A stretch of DNA of 34,373 nucleotides from contig PLMA01000023.1 of the NCBI GenBank assembly GCA_003141455.1, forward strand, positions 1-34,373. The letters run 5' to 3'. Below, one piece after another: positions 10,346-18,409 of this stretch. The position numbers and the translations under genes were made by a program. Below the pieces are notes generated by a model. The model ran no database searches, had not been told where the DNA came from, and saw only the letters and a list, made by a program, of their open reading frames with translations. Each line of letters begins with the position of its first letter. Within the stretch, counting starts at the first letter, position 1. This stretch comes from Chloroflexota bacterium. Lineage in GTDB: Bacteria; Chloroflexota; Limnocylindria; Limnocylindrales; CSP1-4.

Positions 10346-11400
10346 TCGCTGATGTTAGAGCCGCGTCGCACCGGACTGGACTGGTCGGACGAAACCGAGA
10401 TCGGGCGTCCAGCAGCGGAGCCGCGGCCCGATGGTGAGGTCAGGCGAACTCGCTTACGTGTCGCCTATCGCGCGGCGATACGCCGTTCCGAAAGGCTGAC
10501 TCCCACAAGACCTCGCTATCGTGCTCAGCCAGGTTCTCGCCGAGCCCGTCCCAGAATGAGGTCCTTGTGGGTCGCGGCCAGAGGAGTGGGGGCTTCGCTT
10601 TCGAACTGAGCTACGCGGTCGCACCGGCGGGAGTCACTAGGGTCGCGGTGGCTTAGCGTGAGTGAAAGTAGGGAACACGACCGAGCGCTGTCTGATCGAC
10701 GGATTCTCCTGTCGGGCCGCGACCGCATCCCATGACACGGGACACCCACTCAGGCTAGGCACGACCAGACGCCATGGAGGCGGTCCGGCCGCGGGGCATC
10801 AAGGTAAGGGGCTGTCGAACCCGGACGCGAGGGAAGAGGGGTGAACCGTCAACTGTGGGTACACCCGGCGATCCACTGTAGGTGACGTGAGGCCGCCGCA
10901 CCAATAGAGTGGGCTGTCAGCCGACGGGCGGAGTGGTCCAGCCTCCAAATCTGGGATGGCACGGATCGCTTCAGGATTGTGGGGCCCTCGCGGAGAGGAG
11001 GTGTGGTCCTTCCATTGCGACGTGACAGTTGAGTCTGCACCCTCATGCTCTTCGACTGGCGAACGTGTAAGTCTTATTGCCAATTGACGCGGGAGCATCC
11101 ACGAGTCAACTTGCTCACGAGAACAGCTGCTAACGGGGGGCTTATGGGCAGTTAGGGGCAGCACCGGCCGCGACCATGATCCGCATCGCCGGCGCGACAT
11201 TCGGCGCTGGCAGACCTCGTTTGGCTCCCGAGAGCGTGCCCGTGGTCCGAGCCGCCGAGGGGCCGCCACGCGCCACGCACTTTTCCGGAGCCGGGCGGCA
11301 GGCCCGGCGGTCAAACCGTGGAAGGCAGGCGTCGAGACCCTGACGGGCGCGAAGGAAACCGGCCGAGTCGCGGATTCCGTCTCACGCTACTGGAGATCCG
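10346..11400. other. 1-kb stretch without a supportable gene
   Basis: Frames here are Arg/Ser/Pro-rich shadows with no RBS or domain. The minus strand near 10600-10625 (gtagctcagttcg) looks faintly like a tRNA 5' half but does not fold. The stretch may be degraded mobile-element DNA. Confidence 0.4.
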
Positions 11401-11427
11401 ATGAATAAGGAGGAAACTCATGTTTAG
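11401..11427 (+). CDS. Eight-codon leader ORF overlapping the peptidase start
   Basis: ATG AAT AAG GAG GAA ACT CAT GTT TAG contains the downstream Shine-Dalgarno (AAGGAGG) and ends inside the next gene, with its stop overlapping ATGTTTAG. It could couple or tune translation of the peptidase, or be a coincidence of the SD. No independent RBS is obvious. Confidence 0.3.
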   Translation: MNKEETHV

Positions 11428-12277
11428 GCGAACACTCCTGACGCTCGGCTCGGCAATCGTCGTCACCCTCGCCGTGGCGATGCCGGCCGCCGCAGCAGAC
11501 TTGGACGGTCAGGGCAATCCATCGGTGGTCATGAGCAATCAAACTGCAGGCATGACCGCCGCCCAGCTGGCGACCTACAACCAGAAGGTAGCGCACGCCA
11601 ACGCACTGAACAGCAAGCAGGGGATCATTCCCACCTCTGATCCAGCGACCCGGACGCTGATCGCGTCACCCAGGCAACAACTCACGCAGATCTCCCCGAT
11701 GGTCTCAGGAAACCTTGAGCTGATGGTGTCCGCACGCCAGCAGCTGACTAAGTACTACTGCGGCCCGACCGCGATCCAGGTGATGTCAAACTGGGCTTGG
11801 AATACCGGAGGTTCCAACTATTGGACTCAAGACCAGATCGCTGTAGAAGCTGGGACGACGACAGACGGGACCGTGATTGACGGAGAGAAGACGGCCGCTA
11901 ACTGGTCTCTCGTAAACTCTCCGGAAGCCGGCTTCCCGTACGCTATAGCCCAGCCGCCCGACGGACATCAGTTCTGGGCTTATCTGTCAACCGACGTCTA
12001 TTACTACGACATGCCCGTCATCGCAAACCTCTATTCGGCGGTCCTGGTCGGCCACACGTACTACAGCCTCACCGACTGGTACTACAAGAACACCGGCCAC
12101 AAACACTACATATTGCTGAATGGCTACAACGGCGAATGGAACGGCACTTCTGGTCCGAAACTGTGGTTCGCTGACGGAGCGGGCAACGGGTTGGGCGGTG
12201 GCACTGGCGTGTACTACGACGACCAGTACTCCACGTACATGGAGATCTCCCACTGGATGGACTACATCGTCTGGTGA
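11420..12277 (+). CDS. Secreted C39-like cysteine peptidase
   Basis: 285 aa. A signal peptide is clear: MFRRTLL, a hydrophobic core, and cleavage near AAAA-D (about residue 26). The catalytic segment is QQLTKYYCGPTAIQVM with Cys114 and a Gln six to seven residues before it, the peptidase C39 pattern. His229 in KHYILLNGYNG and Asp252 in WFADGAG are candidates for the other catalytic residues. A strong AAGGAGG precedes ATG 11420. Exported and probably extracytoplasmic. The next gene starts in an overlapping GTGA, so they likely form a two-gene secreted module. C39 relatives cleave at double glycine in peptide precursors, but no precursor is visible here. Confidence 0.82.
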   Translation: MFRRTLLTLGSAIVVTLAVAMPAAAADLDGQGNPSVVMSNQTAGMTAAQLATYNQKVAHANALNSKQGIIPTSDPATRTLIASPRQQLTQISPMVSGNLELMVSARQQLTKYYCGPTAIQVMSNWAWNTGGSNYWTQDQIAVEAGTTTDGTVIDGEKTAANWSLVNSPEAGFPYAIAQPPDGHQFWAYLSTDVYYYDMPVIANLYSAVLVGHTYYSLTDWYYKNTGHKHYILLNGYNGEWNGTSGPKLWFADGAGNGLGGGTGVYYDDQYSTYMEISHWMDYIVW

Positions 12278-13521
12278 GAGGTTCGATGCGGTCGTCACGC
12301 CTGATCATGGTGCTTTTCGCGCTTGTGACGAGTGCGGGCGCGTGCGGAACACAGACCATCGGGCCTACAGCCACGCGGCCGACCTCGGCTTCACCGACGA
12401 CCGCATCGACGCCCCAAGCCGCGATCTCCGCTGAGGCGAGCCCGACCGCGCTATCGGGTTCGCCGGCTCCGTCAGGAACCGTCAACCTCAAGCTCGATTT
12501 CGCATGTATCCCCGACAGCTGGGCCCTCTCGACGGGCCCATCTGTCGCCTCGGACGGCACCAATCTCGTCTGGTCGGCCATCGGGTCGCTCGCCAACCCC
12601 AACCTGCCCACGCTGCCGGACCTTGTCGGCTTCGCCCCAGGCCACGACAGTGTCCCGCATTACGTCTATCGCGGGCCGAACCGGGACTCGTATATCAACG
12701 CCATCGCCGTGAGCGACGGCCACTACGCGTTCGTTGTGAACGACGATCAACTCTACGGCTCCGACGGCTGGGGCCTGCTGGCAGTCCCGGGTGCGGGCCA
12801 GAAGGCCGTCCTGCTCGACAAGGGCGATCTGGCCGGCGCGCCCCAAGTGGGCAGCATCGCGATGGGCGGAGGGCAGGTCATCTGGACCGCGTTCCACGAG
12901 GTAGCGGGCGTCGTCACCTCGGAGATCCGCACCGCCCATTTCGACGGCTCTGATCCACGGATCCTCGCCTCCGCCCCGGTCAGCCAGACCGAGTACTGGT
13001 GGCCCTCGCTCGATCCGACTGGTCGCTTCCTGCTCTATGCCACCGTCGAGCACTTGAGCGACGGCAACGAAGCCTTCCGCATCTACCGCCGCGATCTCTC
13101 GGTCCCAGCCTCGACGCCAGTCCGGCTCGGAACGGACAATGCCGCGACCGAGCCGCTGAGCAACGGCAGGGCGCTCGTCTGGCGCACGATCAACGACAAC
13201 GTCATCAACTGGGGCCATGACCTCGTGCTCGCTGCGCCGGACGGCCAGGACCCCAAATCTCTTTCGCTTCCGGATGTCGGCCTAGAGTCCATCGGGAACC
13301 GTTACCTTGCATACTACCGCCTCAGCATCGGGGACCTGACGCTCTACGACACCGCGACGGGCACGTTCGACCTGGTCGAGCAACACGGAGACAGCGATCC
13401 GTGGCAGCTCCAAAGGGGATGGACTGTCGTCGCTGGCGACCTCCTGGTCCTGCGCAGAGCCACTAACACGTCGACCCCTCCACCGCAGGTCTGTTGGGCC
13501 TCGCTCCCGCACGTCCCCTGA
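12274..13521 (+). CDS. Lipoprotein with beta-propeller-like domain
   Basis: 415 aa. The N-terminus is basic plus hydrophobic with lipobox TSAGAC (Cys about residue 24), then a Thr/Ser/Pro/Ala linker, then repeats typical of TolB/WD40-like propellers (SIAMGGGQVIWTAF, YWWPSLDPTGRFLLYAT, NGRALVWRT). GTG 12274 overlaps the peptidase stop (GTGA); ATG 12286 is an equally good start and keeps the signal. Predicted surface-anchored. Co-translated with the secreted peptidase, it may be a binding partner or scaffold (inference). Confidence 0.78.
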   Translation: MRGSMRSSRLIMVLFALVTSAGACGTQTIGPTATRPTSASPTTASTPQAAISAEASPTALSGSPAPSGTVNLKLDFACIPDSWALSTGPSVASDGTNLVWSAIGSLANPNLPTLPDLVGFAPGHDSVPHYVYRGPNRDSYINAIAVSDGHYAFVVNDDQLYGSDGWGLLAVPGAGQKAVLLDKGDLAGAPQVGSIAMGGGQVIWTAFHEVAGVVTSEIRTAHFDGSDPRILASAPVSQTEYWWPSLDPTGRFLLYATVEHLSDGNEAFRIYRRDLSVPASTPVRLGTDNAATEPLSNGRALVWRTINDNVINWGHDLVLAAPDGQDPKSLSLPDVGLESIGNRYLAYYRLSIGDLTLYDTATGTFDLVEQHGDSDPWQLQRGWTVVAGDLLVLRRATNTSTPPPQVCWASLPHVP

Positions 13522-13649
13522 AACCGCGACAGCCCAAACACGAACCGAATCCCACGTTGGCGAGCGCCGCCCAGAATCGGGGGGGTGGTCAGTCGCGTAT
13601 CTCCGGGCCCTCGGGGACTCCTGGCGGCTCGGCGAAGGAAGCCTCCGGC

Positions 13650-13760
13650 TTCCGCGAGCTGACGGTGCATCTGACCGAGGAGGCTCGCGCTCACGGGTTG
13701 GCGGCGGCCGTGCCGGCACGCTTCACGGCATCTGTTGGATATGGTCGGGGCGAGAGGAGT
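13650..13760 (+). pseudogene. C-terminal remnant of a fourth serine recombinase, inverted
   Basis: Plus-strand codons read FRELTVHLTEEARAHG and on to GYGRGERS at the attachment core. This matches the end of Rec3 (VTIHPTPEADAHG ... TYGRGERS) and the equivalent part of Rec1 and Rec2. Only ~37 residues remain; upstream sequence does not continue the homology. Unlike the three intact copies, it is on the plus strand. The array has therefore suffered an inversion or an insertion in the opposite sense. Confidence 0.68.
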
Positions 13761-13785
13761 CAGCCCGACACCCAACGGGTGATCG
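13741..13785 (-). other. Inverted attachment core with conserved arm
   Basis: Bases 13741-13760 are the reverse complement of actcctctcgccccgaccat. On the minus strand the core is preceded by ATCACCCGTTGGGTGTCGGGCTG, the same arm seen before the cores at 28286 and 26606. The recombinase remnant abuts it on the other side, as in the intact elements. Confidence 0.8.
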
Positions 13786-13835
13786 GGCACCAGAGCAGGT
13801 CAATCCTGCTCCTTCCGGCATCGGAATCGTAAGTT

Positions 13836-13863
13836 GCAACAAAAACGAGGGGTCGGGCGTTAG
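13836..13863 (+). promoter_or_regulatory. Candidate autoregulated ECF promoter
   Basis: TGCAAC (13836-13841) and CGTTA (13859-13863) are separated by 17 bp, fitting the AAC-type -35 and CGT-type -10 of ECF promoters. They lie 18 bp upstream of the sigma-factor start. Autoregulation is usual for ECF loci. Confidence 0.4.
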
Positions 13864-13881
13864 ACAGAGGAAGGGAGAACA

Positions 13882-14373
13882 GTGATCGGCACAGACACAC
13901 TCGGTCGATCCCGCGAACTGGACATCGAGTTAGCCTACGGGCAACACATGCCCTGGCTGCGACGAAGGCTTGCACTACTAACCGGTGACCCGGACGAAGC
14001 CGAAGATCTAGCTCATCAGGCGTTTGTGCGCGCGATCGAGAGGTGGCCAGGAGGGTCTCGCGATGAGGCCGCACGATGGCTAGCGACTGTCGGCATCAGG
14101 CTGGCTATCGATGAGCTGCGACGCCGACGCCGCTGGGGCTGGCTTCGACTGCATGAAACCCAGGCTACCTGGGCGTTCCAAGCAGACCCCGACCTCTGGC
14201 AGGCCTTGGCTACGCTTGCTCCCGAGCATAGAGCGGCCCTGCTGCTGACCGTCCTGGACGGGTACACGCAGGAAGAAGCGGCTCAGATCCTTGGCGTTCC
14301 GAGAGGAACCATCGCGAGCTGGCTGTCCCGGGCCAGGAGCCGGCTCCGCTCAGTGATTGGCGAGGAGGACTAG
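13882..14373 (+). CDS. ECF-family RNA polymerase sigma factor
   Basis: 163 aa, the usual ECF length. Region 2: GDPDEAEDLAHQAFVRAIERW. Region 4: LAPEHRAALLLTVLDGYTQEEA, ILGVPRGTIASWLSRARSRL with a clear HTH. GTG start at 13882 after agggagaac. It is followed two bases after its stop by the membrane protein gene, whose SD (GAGGAGG) lies inside the last sigma codons, so the two are one operon. It probably responds to an extracytoplasmic signal relayed by the partner. Confidence 0.9.
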   Translation: MIGTDTLGRSRELDIELAYGQHMPWLRRRLALLTGDPDEAEDLAHQAFVRAIERWPGGSRDEAARWLATVGIRLAIDELRRRRRWGWLRLHETQATWAFQADPDLWQALATLAPEHRAALLLTVLDGYTQEEAAQILGVPRGTIASWLSRARSRLRSVIGEED

Positions 14374-14375
14374 CC

Positions 14376-15086
14376 GTGCAGAGGGACATATTCAACGAGC
14401 GTCTGGAGAGAAGGCTCAAGGTTCTCGACGCATCAGTTCCGCCCGCGTCCGATCGGTACGACCGCGAGGCCGGCCACGTGGGGACTGGCGGCCGTAACCG
14501 AGTTCGTGTCCGCGGCCGGTTGCCAATTGGCATCGCTGCGGCCGTTGCCGTTCTCGCGGTCGCAGTCGCGTCCCTCGGTTTGATACGTCCGAGCAGCAAC
14601 CCCGGCGGAGCGAACGGTGCGACGGGATCCGAGACTCCCGCTTCCCCAGCAGTGGCTACAAGCCCAGGTGAGTCGGCGTCGCCGGAGCCGGGCATGATTG
14701 TCACGGGCGGCGCGGCTGTTTTGGCTAGCGCGACGGACGACCGACTGATGGTCCACCTATCCATTACCAATGCGACAGGCCGAGATGACCGACTCGTGAG
14801 GGCGTCATCCACTAGGGCAACCGCAGGGCTGTATGCCTTCTCGGCGTGCTCAGCCGTACCGTCTGGCCTGGGTGGGCCGTGTTCGAGTCCGCTCGTAATC
14901 CCATGGATGGCATTGCTGGCCGGTGAAACCGTCGAGTTCGATGGGATTGTCCTGAGTGGATTTCGGACCGCCTCCGTCCCCGGTGATACCGTTCCGGTGA
15001 CCCTGCTATTCGCCTTCGCGTCGCCAGTGACACTCCAGATACCGGTCCTGGCGCAGTGGCCGACGGTGGCCGCGCCCAGCAAATAG
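14376..15086 (+). CDS. Single-TM putative anti-sigma partner with PCuAC-like extracytoplasmic domain
   Basis: 236 aa with GTG start and a strong SD inside the sigma gene. A cytosolic N-terminus (~48 residues, basic) is followed by one TM helix (about 49-69), a Ser/Pro/Ala linker, and an outer domain. That domain reads DDRLVRASSTRATAGLY, later MALLAGETVEFDGIVLSGF and GDTVPVTLLFAFASPVTLQIPV, the strand order of PCuAC copper chaperones. The copper ligands expected in PCuAC (a Met plus a late H-x-M) are absent; the loop reads GIVLSGF. Its gene position makes it the likely anti-sigma or sensor. Metal-independent sensing is inference. Confidence 0.7.
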   Translation: MQRDIFNERLERRLKVLDASVPPASDRYDREAGHVGTGGRNRVRVRGRLPIGIAAAVAVLAVAVASLGLIRPSSNPGGANGATGSETPASPAVATSPGESASPEPGMIVTGGAAVLASATDDRLMVHLSITNATGRDDRLVRASSTRATAGLYAFSACSAVPSGLGGPCSSPLVIPWMALLAGETVEFDGIVLSGFRTASVPGDTVPVTLLFAFASPVTLQIPVLAQWPTVAAPSK

Positions 15087-15114
15087 GGGGCGGACCCACG
15101 AGGATCCACCCCCT
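15086..15114 (+). terminator. Hairpin terminator candidate after the sigma operon
   Basis: GGGGGCGGA, ten-base loop, TCCACCCCC forms a nine-position stem with one mismatch, beginning at the last base of the stop codon. No T-tract follows, so rho-independent strength is doubtful. Confidence 0.45.
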
Positions 15115-15265
15115 GCTACTGTGCTACTCGCGACCTTGGTTAGGTTATCCCTCCGCAACGGCCGGTAGCAACAGGGGCGAACGGGGCCGGTTTCGAGGCT
15201 TGGCCGCGAGCGTGATTCGTGCGTGAGCCGGCCACCGCCGGACGTCCGCGAACGCCGGGGCCCAG

Positions 15266-15321
15266 ACTTGAAAACCGCGGATCGAGAGATCCGTGGGTTC
15301 TGAATCCGCTCGTCGCGTCCA
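15266..15321 (+). pseudogene. tRNA-Ser(UGA) 3' fragment
   Basis: ACTTGAAAACCG carries the UGA anticodon loop and 3' stem strand. CGGATCGAGAGATCCG follows as a long variable-arm hairpin, then GTGGGTTC-T-GAATCC (T-arm with one inserted base) and an end in CCA at 15319-15321. The 5' half does not fold, so this is a fragment. A 3' tRNA piece is what tRNA-targeting integrative elements carry. It suggests a decayed element with tRNA-Ser specificity ~45 bp from the element 1/2 junction. Confidence 0.6.
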
Positions 15322-15354
15322 CTTCTCCTGCGTGGTTGATCCCGGCGTCGGCGG

Positions 15355-16824
15355 CTAGCTTGTTATCTCGGCCTCAAGTCCTCTCGCCCCGACCATAACA
15401 AGCTCATCAGCACGAAATGCCTCCGCGAGGCCTCTCCGGACGGCTGCTGGCGTTGGCTCCACGTGCATCGTGTCGAGCCCCAGGACGTCCACCGACTCAA
15501 ATAGAGACTCCGCCAGCGCCCGGCGGGTGTTAGGCGCGGCTTCCCAGAGAGCCGGCAAGTTGCGCAGGAAGTCGACCGACTCCGCCGGGTCGAGCCCTTC
15601 ATCTTCCGCCCCACTCCTCGCGCTCTGCTCGGCCTCATCGAGTCGCGCCATTTCGGCTTCGAGACGGACCGGGTCGCGATGCCGGCGGTAGGCCGCCAGA
15701 ACGTCAGCGCGCTCGCGCTCAATTCGGGCCAGAGCGAAGCGGTCGATTCCGACGGTCGCCTCCCCTGTCATGACCTCGGCGATTGTCTCGGCTCCGAGCG
15801 ACACACGCTCAAGGATCTTGCCCACGACGTGCTCATACTCCGCGGCCTGGTAGCTGTGACCAGGAGTACGGCGATGCTGCCCGCGTATCGCCTTGGCCGG
15901 AGCGTGGTAAGCCGCGATGAAGGCCTCGCACGGCTCCGTGTGGCGGTAGCGGCCGGTGTCCCCGATAAGCCTGCGACCACAGGCTGAGCACTGGAGCATC
16001 GATAGCGCATAGGTCCGATGCGTGGCCGGATGACCGTCGCGGGTGCGTCGAGTCTCGCGGACTCCCTGTACGTCGTCCCACATTTCGCGAGGAATGATCG
16101 GCGGCCAATGGGCATCGGAGCCGTCAGGCAGGCGACCGGCATACAGCGGGTTGTTGACCATTCCGCGGACCGTGTACAAGCCGAGACCGGTCTGGTCCGC
16201 GACTTCGCGATCGGTGAGGCGTGTCGCTGCGAGCTCGAACACCTTGCGTACGGTGTCGAGCTGCTCGGGGACCGGTTCGAGGAGCTTCCGCTCGTCACGC
16301 CGAAAGCCGAACGGGGGCCGGCCTCCTGGGTCGCGCTGCTTGGCGCGCTTGCTCGCGTAGCCCTCGCGTATGCGGCGGGACAGCCGGCGCGAGTAGCGCT
16401 CAGCGTCGGTGGCTTCGGCCACGAGCTGATCCCAGTCGCGCTCACAGCTGGAGAGGATCTGTTCGTCGCAGAACCAGACGGCAACGCCGGCAGGGTGTAG
16501 GACGTCTTCTAGCAGGTTGAGCGTCTGGCGTAGGTTTCGCTGCCAACGGCTGACGTAGCCGACGAGCAGGACGTCGAAGGCGCCGGAGGCCGCGGCCTCC
16601 AGCATCGCCGCCATGGCCGGGCTGCGATAGACGGTGCGTCCACTGTGAGCGATGCGCCACTGGGCACCTGTGTCGACCAGGCCGAGACGTGCGACGGAGC
16701 CATCCTGCAGCTCCGCCTGCGCCTCCGGGCCGTAGCGATCGAACTGGCCCGTGGTCGACTCGCGGATCCACCGCGCGGCGCGAAGGCCGCGTAGGTCATC
16801 GACGGTTGCCGGTAGTCGTTTCAT
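15355..16824 (-). CDS. Large serine recombinase, element 2 (Rec2)
   Basis: 489 aa from ATG 16824 (MKRLPATVDD, matching MKALPAQAGE of Rec3). An upstream in-frame start at 16893 adds 23 residues that overlap the 47-aa gene. Resolvase domain with nucleophile Ser23 in WIRESTTGQ. Recombinase domain to NPLYAGRL. Zinc ribbon CSACGRRLIGDTGRYRH with a later Cys. C-terminal helical region. The end VMVGARGLEAEITS is encoded within the attachment dyad, and the stop lies in its left arm. It is the last gene of the Pra - Rep - 47-aa - Rec2 operon. It takes the place of the tyrosine integrase usual in AICEs. Confidence 0.92.
   Translation of the reverse strand: MKRLPATVDDLRGLRAARWIRESTTGQFDRYGPEAQAELQDGSVARLGLVDTGAQWRIAHSGRTVYRSPAMAAMLEAAASGAFDVLLVGYVSRWQRNLRQTLNLLEDVLHPAGVAVWFCDEQILSSCERDWDQLVAEATDAERYSRRLSRRIREGYASKRAKQRDPGGRPPFGFRRDERKLLEPVPEQLDTVRKVFELAATRLTDREVADQTGLGLYTVRGMVNNPLYAGRLPDGSDAHWPPIIPREMWDDVQGVRETRRTRDGHPATHRTYALSMLQCSACGRRLIGDTGRYRHTEPCEAFIAAYHAPAKAIRGQHRRTPGHSYQAAEYEHVVGKILERVSLGAETIAEVMTGEATVGIDRFALARIERERADVLAAYRRHRDPVRLEAEMARLDEAEQSARSGAEDEGLDPAESVDFLRNLPALWEAAPNTRRALAESLFESVDVLGLDTMHVEPTPAAVRRGLAEAFRADELVMVGARGLEAEITS
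15357..15404. other. att: Attachment site with perfect 10-bp dyad arms (element 1/element 2 junction)
   Basis: AGCTTGTTAT (15357-15366) and ATAACAAGCT (15395-15404) are perfect inverted repeats around the tRNA-derived core (15379-15395). The dyad centre falls between 15380 and 15381, where homology with the tRNA begins (T2763/T15379). Serine-integrase attP sites have this symmetry about the crossover dinucleotide. The site therefore reads like an intact attP, as expected where two elements of one specificity lie head to tail. Confidence 0.75.
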
Positions 16825-16846
16825 CGCTTCGCTGCCTTCGCTCGGC

Positions 16847-16990
16847 TCATGCAGCCGTGTCCTTTCGCGTCGCTGTCGGTGCCATCTTGCCACGGCTTGC
16901 GGCGGATTCAGCAGCCCGGCGCGCGGCGATCTCCGCGAGCGCCAAGCGCAATGCGGTGATGATCGGATCGGCCACCGCGCGTTCGCTCAT
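16847..16990 (-). CDS. 47-aa helical protein upstream of Rec2 (candidate recombination accessory factor)
   Basis: ATG at 16988-16990 overlaps the rep stop (ATGA), and the stop at 16847 lies 22 bp before the Rec2 ATG. The sequence begins MSERAVADPIITALRLALAE and continues IAARRAAESAASRG, one amphipathic helix with a basic tail. The ADPIITAL segment matches the proteins preceding Rec1 and Rec3. In classic AICEs the gene between rep and int is xis, which supports (but does not prove) a directionality role. It has no recognisable HTH. Confidence 0.72.
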   Translation of the reverse strand: MSERAVADPIITALRLALAEIAARRAAESAASRGKMAPTATRKDTAA

Positions 16991-18399
16991 GGCGCCGACC
17001 CTGGTCGTGGTGCTCTGAGTGCCCAGGCCGCCGTCCGGTTGCTCACGGCGACTTCGTTCACTCGAATGCTCGCGGCGATCGCCTGCTCGGCTGCGCTCAG
17101 TCCCGATCCAGCATACCGAAGGGCTCGCACGATGACGACATCGCTTCCTGGCGCCTTCGCCCGAACCTGGGCGAGCCAAGGGTCTGCCTGCTCCCGGAAC
17201 GCGGCCCGCGCGCCTCGGAGTGCTCGGAACGTCATCGAGTAGCGACGACCCTTGGTGAGGAAGTGGCCGCGGAAGCCGAAGCTATGTGCCCAGCGTGGAC
17301 TGACGCTCCAGGCCGACGACATCAGGCGGCGAGCGTGGTCGGTGACGTCGGCGAGTTCGATCTGCCGAAGGTATCGGAGTCGTCGGTCCAGCCCGCCGGC
17401 GATCTGGGCATCCTTGGTTGCGTACTTTGCGATATACCCCGCGACTGCGGTCTGGCTCACGCCTCCGTTCTGCAGCTCGGGAGATATCGGCCGCACATCG
17501 ATCTGCTCGCCCCACCGGACGATCAGCTCGCGTCCACTAGATCCCTGCACCGTGACCGAGACTCGCGCCGCAGCGCGGCCGACGGCCTCCGCTAGCCGCT
17601 GCGCCGTCGCCCACGCCGTCGGCGCGGTTTCCGGACCGTCGGGTCCGTCGAGCCGGATCACCGTGTGGACATGCACGACGCCGCGGGCCTGGAATTCTGC
17701 GACCTTCGCATACGTCATGCGGACCTGTGACCGCAGCGCTCGAACGCTCAGTCGCGCCAGCGCTGCCAGCTCCCGAGGCAGGTACGTGACGGTCCGGCGC
17801 CACAGGGAGCCGAATGCAGCGTTCCAAACCGCCGCCGCCTCGTAGTCGTAGCAGTCGGGGCAGAGTGCCTGTCCAATGCGGAGGTCGCCTCCGGCGTGAC
17901 GCTGTAGACACTGAGTAGAGACTCCGTGTTCGCACTGCCCTACTTGCCCGGCGGGTCGACAGCGGAGCACGCGCTCTCCACGGACAACGCGACGATGGAC
18001 CGCACCAAACGACGGCGCCGTCAACGTGGCGAAGACGACCGGGTGCGAGGCGACCGACGCCGGAACGCCTTTCGCCTCGCTACCAGTCAGCCCGGCCGCG
18101 ACAAGGAAGTAGGCGTCACGGCGGTAGATCTCAGAGCAGGGCGGGCACCGCGATGCTCTTCGATTACCACACTCCGTGAGAACGAACCCTGGCGCCTCGG
18201 CATCGGTCGAGCGACGAGCGAGGACTTCCCCGCTGGACGCCGATGCTGCGATCGACTCGCCGACGAGGCGTATCGGCGAGGTGCATCCTCCGGTCCGCCG
18301 GATGAGCTCGACGACGCGAGGCGCGCCGGCGCCGTAGCGGCGCGTGAGCACCGCCAGCGACGCCGGCGTAGAGGCGGGCCGAGACGCAGCGACCAGCAC
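16987..18399 (-). CDS. RepSA-like rolling-circle replication initiator
   Basis: 470 aa. It has the actinomycete RepSA signature CGNRRASRCPPCSEIYRRD (from residue 77), a second Cys pair CPDC, the HUH motif HVHTVIRLD (His243, His245), and catalytic Tyr326 in YIAKYATKD. These are hallmarks of HUH initiators that nick the double-strand origin of AICEs such as pSAM2. GTG start at 18397-18399 with SD GAGGAAA located just past the pra stop. It acts on the excised circle to replicate element 2. It is coupled to the 47-aa gene downstream. Confidence 0.9.
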   Translation of the reverse strand: MLVAASRPASTPASLAVLTRRYGAGAPRVVELIRRTGGCTSPIRLVGESIAASASSGEVLARRSTDAEAPGFVLTECGNRRASRCPPCSEIYRRDAYFLVAAGLTGSEAKGVPASVASHPVVFATLTAPSFGAVHRRVVRGERVLRCRPAGQVGQCEHGVSTQCLQRHAGGDLRIGQALCPDCYDYEAAAVWNAAFGSLWRRTVTYLPRELAALARLSVRALRSQVRMTYAKVAEFQARGVVHVHTVIRLDGPDGPETAPTAWATAQRLAEAVGRAAARVSVTVQGSSGRELIVRWGEQIDVRPISPELQNGGVSQTAVAGYIAKYATKDAQIAGGLDRRLRYLRQIELADVTDHARRLMSSAWSVSPRWAHSFGFRGHFLTKGRRYSMTFRALRGARAAFREQADPWLAQVRAKAPGSDVVIVRALRYAGSGLSAAEQAIAASIRVNEVAVSNRTAAWALRAPRPGSAP

Positions 18400-18409
18400 C
18401 GCTGTTTCC

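Noticed and set aside
10590..10625. tRNA-like string gtagctcagttcg on the minus strand
   Set aside because: The acceptor, anticodon and T arms do not pair in the surrounding sequence.
10799..11314. 171-aa minus-strand frame
   Set aside because: Arg/Pro/Ser-rich, no start signal, no domain, overlaps other equally poor frames.
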